Below, piece after piece: positions 55,801 through 64,000 of a stretch of 64,000 bases of DNA. Made by a program: the position numbers and the translations under genes. Location of the stretch: positions 992,001 to 1,056,000 of the forward strand of contig CP137864.1 of the NCBI GenBank assembly GCA_034406715.1, written 5' to 3'. This stretch comes from Rhodotorula mucilaginosa (Eukaryota > Basidiomycota > Microbotryomycetes > Sporidiobolales > Sporidiobolaceae). The notes beneath the pieces are model-generated. The model was not told the origin of the DNA. It ran no database searches and saw nothing but the letters and a program-made list of their open reading frames with translations. How positions within the stretch are numbered: position 1 is the stretch's first letter; each line of letters begins with the position of its first letter.

Positions 55801-58800
55801 GCTCGCGCAGACCACGGTCGAGGATCGGGATCAGGAGCGCGAGCGACGACGCGTCGATGAAGTGAGCGAAAGTGGTCGTCAGGAGCGCGTCGAGGGCTGC
55901 CGGAGTCTTGCGCGCCGGATCGATCAGGGCGTCGAGCAGCACGTTGGTCATCTCCTTGATTTCGGGGTTGGTGACGACTTCGCCGAACCGCTTGAGACTC
56001 GTGTTGGCTGCCTCGCGAACCTGCTTATGCGTGTCGGTGATGACCTCGGTCAAGCGGGGCAGAATGGTCGGAAGGGACGCCGAGAGCTGGCGCGGAGCCA
56101 GGAAAGCCATGGCGCCCATGAGCTCGATGGCGCCCTTCTTCGTTCGCCACTGCTTGTCGTCGAGTCCTTCCAGCAGAGTCGGCAGGATGACCTTGACGGC
56201 GTGGCCGCTAAGGCGACTCATGATCGCCTTCGAGGCGTCCTGTGTAGCCTCGCGCACATCGATGGACGAGTCGCCGAAGCAGGCCAACAGGGTGGGAATG
56301 ATGTCGGAAATGTACGGCTCGAAGAGGCGACCGAGGACCGTCGCCAGCACTTCGTAGCCAAAGACAGCACCTTGCCGTGCCTGCACCGCCTTCTTGTCCT
56401 CGGCGTTGTCCTGCAGGCGGCCCATCAGACCGAACTCCTGGATCGCAGAGAGACCGCGACCGCAGACGACGCCCGCGAGACCGTAAGCTGCACCGCGACG
56501 CTCGGCGTACTTTGGGGCGTTGAAGAGGTCGTTGAGCAACGCGTCAACGAGATCGGGCGTGTCGTCCGCTGTCACCTTGATCAGAGGCGGGAGGCAATCG
56601 CATACTGCGGCCTGGACGACCTCCGAGGGAGTCTTGAGCGCTTCCACGAGGCGACCGACGACGGTCTTGATGCGCGGGTCAGTCGGGTCGAGGTGTCGGG
56701 CCAAGCGGCCGAACAAGATGACGAGCGATTCGACGACGAGATCCTCGACTTCGTCGCCCGATCGCGGGCGGGCAAGGTACTCCTCGAAAGTAGCGATGAG
56801 ATCCTGCAAGTTCTCCTTGCCGTGAAGATCGATAACGACCTGAGCCGCCTCGAGAAGCTCGGATCGAACGGACTGACTGCGGTCGCCGAGCGCCTTGCCG
56901 TCGATCAAGAGGTCGAAGAAGGTCTTGACTTCGGCCGCCGAGAACGAGGGAGACATGAGGCGAAGCGCCGTTGCGAGCGCCCTGCGCGCCTTCCACGGGT
57001 CTTCGCGCGAAAGAGACTCTTCAACAAGCATGCCGAAGCGGTCGTACTCGGGCACGAGCTCCTTTGCCTTGTCCTCGTACTCGGCGATGAGCTGGATGAG
57101 GGCGTCCGCAACGTGGTCGGGGTGAAGTGCAACGCCGTCGGCGATGGCAGCAGCAGTCGCCTCTCGCACGGCGTTGGACGCGTGACTGAGGAGGGGAATG
57201 AGTCGTGGGAGGAAAGACTCTGGCACAGCGAGGCCGTTCTCCTGCCAGATCGTCAGGGCGAGTTCGCGGTTGCGCGCGTCGACGTCGTGACTGAGGACCC
57301 ACAGGCTCGTCGGGAACTCGAGTTCTGTCAAATCGAGAGGCTGCAGAGCCTGCAACGCCGCGAGGCGGACGAACGCTTCCTCAGCGAGAGCGCCGTCGAG
57401 GATGGCGGCGATCTCCTCTTCGGTGGCGTTGTCGGCGATGGCCGTACCGAGGTCTGCGAGCGCGGTCGCGGCAGGACGACTGAGTGAGGGGTAACCCAGC
57501 AGGGCGGCGAACAAGTCGCCAATGAGGGTGGCCCGCGGGTAGGCCGTGTCGCCGCACTTTCGCACGTGGAACGCGATAAAGTCGAGCGCGAGAGCGAGCT
57601 GCTCGAGAGCGGCTTCGGCCTGCGTCTTGTCGATACCAACGCCGCCGTTGCGGAGAATCTTGCTCGTCAAGGGCGCAGCGTAAGCGAAGGTCCCTGCATC
57701 GAACGGCTGCTGTTCCGACAGGAATCGCAGCTGGAAGAGCACGCGGGACACGAGGTCCGGGAGCGGCTCGGCGCGGAAGTTGTCCGGCACGACCTGGGCT
57801 TCGACGCTGCGGAGCACAGCGACGCCGAGAGCGACCCGGAAGACGCCCAATCGCTCAGAGCAGATATTCGCAAGTGCCTGAACAAATATGGGCGATTAGC
57901 TTTGCACCGGCACAGACAGCTGGCCAATTAAACGTACCCTGTAGGTGGTGAAGGCTTCTTCAGCGACGAGGGTCGCCGGCTGGAGCGTGATGACGGCAAG
58001 CGTCTTTTCAATCATGCTCGCGAGGTACTCGCGAACAAGCTCGGCTTGCGACTCGACCAGGCAGAGCGCCAGCCGGAACCCGCGACGGAGCCGTCCGAGT
58101 GCGGTGGCGACTTGCGAGCGGATCTCTGCCTCGAGCGCGAGTTGCTTGTCGAGGGCGGCGCGGTCCTGCTTCGAGAGCTGCGTCGCGACCGGTTTCTTGC
58201 GGGCGAGCGATTCTCGCAGCTCTGCCTCCCAGAGCGCGATCTGGTGCTCCTTCGAGTTGGCCTTGCCGACGGGGGTCGTCGACTTCTTCTTGGCGTCCGC
58301 CAAAACGTCGACGAAGGCCTGGCCTTCGGGAGTGCCCCAGACGCCGAACTCGGTCGCGCCGATGAACTCGAGGTGAGAGGGCTGCAAGTCGTCTTCAAAC
58401 TGGGCGAAGAGAGCCGGGATCGCCTTGTCCGGCAGGACGAGCGCCATGGTGGCGGCAGTGCTGTAAGCTGCGTCGGAGAAAGCCTTGCTCTGAAGAGAAA
58501 TGACTCGTCAGTTCTCCCGGACAGCTTGAGATCACCATTTTCAATAGAGGCTGCACGAACCGATGGAACGAAAGCGGCATCGGCCAAGACCTGGTCCAGC
58601 AACGCGTCCAGGTTTCGGTCGATGAGCGCATCAGGAGCCAGCCGAGCTTTCATAAGCAGCTCGACCCAGAGACTGCCCTCGGTGGTCGCGAGCCGCGGGT
58701 GGTGCGACAGAACTGCGAGCTGGACGAGCAACTCCTCCCGGACCGGTTCTTCGAGCTCCTCATCGAACGTCGCGAGAGCGTACAGGAGCTGTCGCAGCCG

Positions 58801-61097
58801 CGGGGCGACGTCGACCGGCGCGGCGGCGTCTTCTGCGGTGGCGGCAGTGACCGGCTTGGCGGTCGCTTTCGCCTTTTCTTGCTGCACGAGCCACGTCCGC
58901 ATGCCGTCTCGCAGAGCGAGGTGGGTGAGTTTAGGCGAGTGAGTGTTGGCGGTGCGGACAAAGGCGGCGACGAGGTCTCGGACTTTGTGCGAGGCGCCCT
59001 CGGTCGCGAGCTGGATCAGCGCGGCGGCAAAACCGGCACGGATCGTCTCGTCGGTCGCGATCTTTTCCTCGTCGCGGGAGAAGTAGGCCTCGAGCGCGTG
59101 CGCGAGCCAGGTCCCGTCTTCCGGGGTCGTCGCCTTGCGCCAGACCTTGTCGTACAGGAAGAAATTTGGCTTGGCTCCGATCTGGCCGAGCGTCTGCAAT
59201 GTCGCGTTGGCGGCCATAGCGTCGTCTGTAGGAGTACGAATCTCGCCTCAGCGATCGTGCACGACGGGGAGGACAAAAGACCAAGTGTTTTCCTCGCGCT
59301 CACCAATCTTCTTGACCTGCCACTTGTGAGCGCGACTCTTGAGGACCGCAACAGCGACGTAGCCCTCGAGGGGACCGGACGGTGAGTTGAGCATGCTGGT
59401 CGTGACCGTCTTGAGCGAAGCCTCAAAGCCAGGCCACAACGCCGTCGCGAACGCCTTCTCCGCCTCGGTCGCTTCGGCATCGGCCTGTCGCAGCGCCCAG
59501 AAGACGTTCCCGACCATGACTTGGGCGAGGCGGCGCAGGACGGGCTTGGTATCGGCCATCATCTTGACGAGCGCGGCCGCGTGAGGGGCCGGAACGGCCG
59601 CGTCGGCGAGCAAGGCTTGCGGGAGGTGGACGGACAGCGCGCGCGACATGGCGACGACGGTATGCTCGGTCGTCTCCTTCGCGAGCGCTCCGAGCACGGT
59701 CGACGAAATCTCGGGAGAGAGCTTGGCCGAAGGAGGGAACGCGGCGAAGAGGGTGTACAAAGTCGTGCGGTGGTCGGCCGAGGTGGTCTTGCCCTGCCGG
59801 ATCGGCGTGTAGACTTGCTCCGCAATCGGCGGCAGCGTCGCTTCGTCTCCGGATGCGTACAGAGTCGCAAAGAGGCGGACGACTGCGGCGCGAGTCGGCG
59901 CAGAGGTCGATTTTGCCGACGCAAGGACGGCGGGCGCGAGACGCTGCTGCAGGGCGACGTCTCCCTGGACGACCTCCGGCACGGCCGCGAGGAATCCTTC
60001 GAGGATGACGAGCGCCGGTTCGGCGAAACGGTTCAGAGCCTTTTCAAAGGCGGGCAAGTAGGTCGAAGTCGCCATCTCGGACGTGACGGTGGCGCCGAGA
60101 AAGTCGGTGAAGGCCGTGACGACCTGCCGCGGCGGGACCGCCTTGGACGGCACAACCGCGGACAGGTAGTACTCCCGGACGACGTCCTTCAGTTCGTCAA
60201 CGTAGCCTTTGCCGACGTCTTTCTTGCCCTTGGGGTCGCGCAGGCGGAGGGCAACGTCGATAGCCAAACCGATGAGCGGCGCGTGGCGGAATGTTGGGTC
60301 CGCTTTCGCAGATGTCAAGGTCCGTACGAGGCGCGGGATAGCTTCGTGGCGCTGTGAGAGGTCGGGATCGGGCAGTAAGATCAGAGCGCGGCAACAGGGA
60401 GGACTTGCGCGCGTAAATCGCGTCGCCGGAGACACTCACTGTTCGGACTGCTCTCCGGGTCACGACGAGCGCCGACTTGCGGACCGTCTCTTTGGCGCCG
60501 GCGCTGTCGTCGAGGACGACGTTGAGCAGCGACGAGAGGCTGGTGGCGAGCGACAGGAACGGCGCATCGTCAAGCGGGTGCTCTGCCGGCACCGAGGCGT
60601 AGATCGTTGCCGCCCAGCCGAGGAGGGCCAGTCTGGTCGAGGTGGCGCCACTCTTTTCGACCTTGCCGGTCTCGCTCTCGAGCCACTTGATCAAGCCAGT
60701 GCTGAGCGCGCTCGCCGGTTTCCCGTTCGTCGTCGCTGCCGCGTTCGCCGTCTCGTCCGCGGTTCCTGCAGCATTGTCCCTCGCGAGGAGTGCAGAGACG
60801 ACCGCCAGTACGGCTTGCCGGGACGCGGCGTCCTGGTAACGGGGAACTGTCGGCAAGATCAGGCGGACGATGTCCTGCACCTGATTCGGTTCGAGAGAAG
60901 CTGCGGGCCACCAGCAGTCAGCCGGCTCAGCTCTTAAGGTCATCTGCAAGAGCGCTCTGGGACTTACGCTTGCTGGCCAGGGTTCGCAGTTGCGCGAGAG
61001 TCTCTTTTCTGGGAGCAGGTCGAGTCCCAGCGAGAGTGCTCCTCGCCTGCTGGACCACGGCCTCCCAGTCTGCGTTTCCGCCCTGCTGTTCCGCCAT
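52874..61097 (-). CDS. GCN1: Translational activator GCN1 (eIF2-alpha kinase activator)
   Basis: Eight exons (60968-61097, 60440-60900, 59304-60351, 58561-59225, 57938-58489, 54892-57877, 54403-54827, 52874-54340) join to 2577 residues, near the yeast length of 2672. GCN1 sits on colliding ribosomes and, with GCN20, activates the Gcn2 kinase during amino-acid starvation. The protein is helical HEAT repeats throughout. The most conserved EF3-like central part is easily seen: EERRGAAYGLAGVVCGRGL, AFVRGYEVLA-like FGYEVLATVLGRLFEPYI, DDKQWRTKKGAIELMGAMA, APRQLSASLPTILPRLTEV, and DESWRIRQSSVQLVGDLLF. The start codon is the first ATG that fits; the open frame reaches 61265 but without an ATG. The antisense strand is also open for long stretches, a composition artefact. 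GCN1 and NOP53 are divergent. Confidence 0.95.
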
Positions 61098-61494
61098 CGC
61101 GTCGCTGTCCCTGTGCTCGCCCGAGTCGTCCTGGTCGTCTGCTGATGCGCTGGTGGCCGTCGAATTGACCCACGCCGAGAGGGAAGGGCGCGTCTGGCTG
61201 ACGGCGGGTTGGCCCTTTTTCTGGAAGCGGTCTAGGGTCTTTGCCGTGAGCTTGTTGGGCGCCACTTTTGCAGCTGTCCTGACCCTTCTCTGCCCTTTTA
61301 CTGCGTGCGTAGAGCCGTCGCCGTGCGCGTCTTTCCTCTGCCTCGCTCTTTTTTGGTTCCGCGTGAAAAGTTTTCTCTTCTTTGCGCGTGAGAAAGCTTC
61401 GAATTCGCGGCTGTTGCGATCGCTCAGCCTCTACGCACCCTTGTCAGCTGGTTGAGCACCGGTACGAGCAAGGAATTGACCAAGAGCGCTCAAG
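61098..61494. promoter_or_regulatory. Divergent promoter GCN1 / NOP53
   Basis: 397 bp between the two start codons. Part of it next to GCN1 stays open in the GCN1 frame (to 61265) but lacks an ATG, so it is treated as 5' UTR. No known motif identified. Pairing a translation-control gene with a ribosome-assembly gene would allow joint control. Confidence 0.4.
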
Positions 61495-62979
61495 ATGCCC
61501 AAAGCTCAACGCGCCAACTCGAAAAAGGCAGCGCCGACGTCCGAGCGGGCGCAGCGAGCAGCGGAAGCAGACAGGCCGCTGTTCCAAGTCGACACGACCG
61601 GCAGCTCGGCCGTGCGCCATGCCCTCTTGGCAGACCAGGGTCCCGCTGCCGCCAAGCTCCGCAAGGGCGCCTCGTTCAAGAAGCCCCTCCGGAGCGACTT
61701 GATCCTCGCACAACGGTCCAGCGTACCCGCGCTCTCGAGCAAAGTCGCGCCGACCACGGACGTCCAGGCGAAGCGAGCCAAGGCGAAACTCGGCGCGATC
61801 GACCGCGCGACCAAGGAGAAGCTCAAGCGCATGGCCGGGCGCGATGGAAAGGGAGAAGGCCTCTGGGGGATCAAGAGTGGAGCAGGAGACGAGGCGGTTC
61901 CGTCGTCCGTCAAGGAAGCCGGCAAGTACGATGCCTGGACACCTGCACCGCAACCCGACGCCGACGAGGACGCCGAGATGAAGAAAGTCCTCGCACCGCA
62001 TAGCGCAAAGACGCGCCCGGTTCCCAAGGTGAGTTGAGGCGGACGGTGGCTTCCTTCTTCCTCTCGCGGACCAAACTGAACACGCGCTCCTCTCTCTTTA
62101 GGCACCGACATCTCTCGCCAAGCACCCTCTGCTCGCTTCCGCCGAACCGAAATCGATCGCGATCCCTCATCCGGGCATGTCGTACAACCCGGCGCACGAG
62201 CACCACCAGGCCCTGCTCGCATCGGCCCTCGACCACTACACGGCCGTCGAAGAGCGCGAAGAGCGCGGACAGGACGCCAAAGACGCGATGGACGAGGCGC
62301 GGAAACTCGCGCGCGGCAAAGAGGCGTGGGAGGCGTACGCGGACGAGGTCGGTTCGGGCGAGAGCGACTCGGAACTCATGATTGTCGACCCGGACGCGGC
62401 GGCGCACAAAGAGCTCCTGAAGCGGCGGGCGGCCAAGCGCAAGACGAAGCAGCAACGCAACACCAAGCTGCGCGTGACGGCCGAGATGCAGGAGCTGGCG
62501 GACCGGCGCGCGATGAAGAAGCGGATCGCGTCCGTCCAGGGGATCAAGGACGTCGAGGCCGACATCCTCGCGTCCAAGACCATGTCCCTCGAAGAGAAGG
62601 CGCTCGCGCTCCGCGCACGAAAGCTCCGCCTCTCGGAACGCGGCCTGACTCGCTTCCGGTCTGGACCGGCGCGCGTGCCCGACGCCCCCGTCACGTTCCA
62701 ACTCGGCGACGAGCTCGCCGAGAACTTGCGGACATTGCAACCCGAAGGGAACCTGTGGAAGGAGTGGGTCAACAGCGGAATGAGGAGGGGCCGCGTCCCC
62801 GTCGAGCGCGCCAACGAGGTCAAGAAGGGCGGCAAGCGCGGAGGCCGCGGTCACGACAAGAACCACAGCATGAAGGAGGTGGAAAAGTGAGTCTGCTCCC
62901 CTATCACGTTCCCGGAACGTTTACTGACTTTTGCTTCCCATGCGCACTCAGGTTCGCCTACAAGAACTGGACCGGTTGA
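61495..62979 (+). CDS. NOP53: Ribosome biogenesis protein NOP53 (PICT1/GLTSCR2 family)
   Basis: Three exons (61495-62028, 62102-62886, 62952-62979) encode 448 residues. Nop53 is a nucleolar 60S assembly factor that recruits the exosome helicase Mtr4 for ITS2 processing. Family hallmarks: Lys/Arg-rich N-terminus, IAIPHPGMSYNPAHEHHQAL, the long basic-acidic helix (KELLKRRAAKRKTKQQRNTK) and EEKALALRARKLRLSERGL near the end, then HSMKEVEKFAYKNW. The last exon codes only nine residues. An acidic stretch (GSGESDSELMIVDPD) interrupts the helices. Confidence 0.92.
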
Positions 62980-63257
62980 TGACGATAGAATCGCGCCTTT
63001 TCCTCTTCTCTTTCAGGCTCACTTGGGATGGTTGTACCTCTTGTTGCTCTCTCACTCGCTTTCACCGCATGTTTGTCTGTATCATACGCCAATGTTTTCT
63101 CGCGTCATTCCGCTTCTTTCAGGAGCTGCAAGCTCGCCGTTCTGGAGACAGATTCATCTTATTCAACGACAACAAGGTTTACGAGGAGCTACGCGAAAAC
63201 ACAACACGGCAGAGAGAGGGATGTCGAAGGACGCATGAGGACACGTGCCGCTAACCC
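62980..63257. other. Convergent intergenic region
   Basis: 278 bp between NOP53 and the ING-family gene. AT-richer than its surroundings on average, as many 3' UTRs here are. No gene seen. Confidence 0.5.
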
Positions 63258-64000
63258 TCAGCGTTTCCGGCCGCGAGCCTGTTGTGCCCGCATTCGCGGC
63301 TCGCATTGGCTGCAGTACCAAGACCCTTCGGGAGACTCCTTCAAGCCGATGCAGTTCAGGTGGAACCACTCGATCTTGCAGTCGGGCGCGTCGCAGCCGA
63401 TCATCTTCATGACCGAGAGCACGAGTCGTCAGTATCAGGTTTCTTTGGAGTGAAGGTCACGCGAGAATCGCGCGGCGACGCAAGAGATGCGCGAAAGAGG
63501 CAGTACGACGTACCTCTCCGAACGATGGTCGTTGACAGAAGCAATACGGCGTCAGGTCCTCTCCTTCCGCCTCGCCTTCGTACTCGTCCTGCGCCCGCCT
63601 GCTGCCGCCGTCGTCCTGCTCGCGTTTCCGCTTGTTGCCCGCTTGCACCGCCGCCGCCTGCGCCTGGTGGTGCGCCTGCTGCGCCGCCTGCAGCTGCGCG
63701 ATCTGCTGCTGCGTCGCGTATTGCTGCTGGGCGGCAGCTTGTGCTTGCGCGTGCGCGGCGATGCGCAGCTGTTGCGCTTGCATTTGCTGTTGTTGCTGCA
63801 GGAACGCGGCGGTCGTCGCCGAGTGTTGCGGAACTCCAGGTTGAGGAGTACCTGGCGTACCAGGCGATGCGTAGGCGACGTTTTGGAGCCGGGAAGGGCC
63901 GGCGCGACGATTGGCGCTCGCGCCACCGATGGGAGTTCCAGGAGTGCCGGGCGTGCCGGCGTAGTTGTAGCCGGCGGGCAAGCCGTTCTGCCCTGGCGTC
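63258..64000 (-). CDS. ING-family PHD-finger protein, C-terminal part (runs off the window)
   Basis: Two exons are visible (63514-64000 continuing beyond the edge, and 63258-63404). The end is a PHD finger of the ING type: CFCQRPSFGEMIGCDAPDC then EWFHLNCIGLKE and SWYCSQC. Aromatic and acidic residues before CDAPDC match those that read histone H3K4me3. The upstream region is rich in Gln/Ala and GTPGTP repeats with a basic NKRKRE stretch. The protein ends with a basic RAQQARGRKR tail. ING proteins guide histone acetyltransferase or deacetylase complexes (NuA4, NuA3, Rpd3L). Which subgroup (Yng2, Yng1, Pho23) cannot be decided without the N-terminal domain. Confidence 0.88.

Noticed and set aside
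54707-57487. Very long open frame (over 900 codons) on the plus strand
   Set aside because: It is antisense to the conserved GCN1 exon. Its composition is Arg/Asp/Val-rich as expected from reading GC-rich codons backwards, and it has no recognisable domain.
1-64000. CRISPR arrays, operons or bacterial-type regulatory elements
   Set aside because: No spaced direct repeats of that type were seen, and spliceosomal introns throughout show a eukaryotic nuclear genome.

Overview
The window is a nuclear segment of a GC-rich basidiomycete fungus. Genes are dense and split by many 50-110-nt GT-AG introns, with gtgagt/gtgcgt/gtacgt donors and ctgac-type branch points. The gene content (ENA-type P-ATPase, GPI-anchored phospholipase B, WOPR regulator, GCN1, OMA1) and this intron style suggest a red-yeast-like Pucciniomycotina species such as Rhodotorula or Rhodosporidium. 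That placement is inference; no rRNA or marker is present to name the species. Every multi-exon model below was checked by hand so that splice phases close into one open frame.

Layout. 1-6.1 kb holds the SRP72 tail, mitochondrial PGS1, transcription factor TFIIS (DST1) and, divergently, NC2-alpha (BUR6). 6.6-9.2 kb is a WOPR-domain regulator on the minus strand with an unusually long (2.7 kb) 5' region. 11.9-19.1 kb holds an ENA sodium/potassium P-type ATPase with 19 exons, then phospholipase B. 19.5-27.1 kb holds CCT8, the mitochondrial pyrimidine-nucleotide carrier RIM2 and a DHA1-type MFS exporter. 27.1-34.6 kb holds OMA1, a dienelactone-hydrolase-family enzyme, a NUFIP/Rsa1-like snoRNP assembly factor and molybdopterin synthase large subunit. 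36.6-38.1 kb is the ADP/ATP carrier. 48.3-64 kb holds EMP24, mitochondrial ribosomal mS23, an ArfGAP, the 8-exon GCN1, NOP53 and the 3' part of an ING-family PHD protein.

The odd part is 34.8-48.1 kb. Three extra copies of the last exon of the ADP/ATP carrier lie around the intact gene. Two are decayed and in the same orientation; one is nearly identical and inverted, and keeps its splice acceptor. Next to the inverted copy is a tRNA-Gly(UCC) gene. Starting inside that tRNA is a 361-bp segment repeated in reverse complement 4.9 kb away. I saw no mismatch between the two arms when reading them by eye. The enclosed segment is visibly poorer in GC than the rest of the window and contains no gene I recognise, only exon-like open stretches mainly on the minus strand. 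Each arm also carries truncated tRNA-Gly copies. This looks like an invertible or amplified island anchored on a tRNA gene.

Functionally the ordinary genes are housekeeping: mitochondrial lipid, nucleotide and protein homeostasis (PGS1, RIM2, AAC, OMA1, mS23), transcription (TFIIS, NC2-alpha, ING, WOPR), ribosome and snoRNP assembly and translation control (NUFIP, NOP53, GCN1), secretion (SRP72, EMP24, ArfGAP, PLB) and transport (ENA, MFS). Several neighbours are divergent pairs sharing short promoters.
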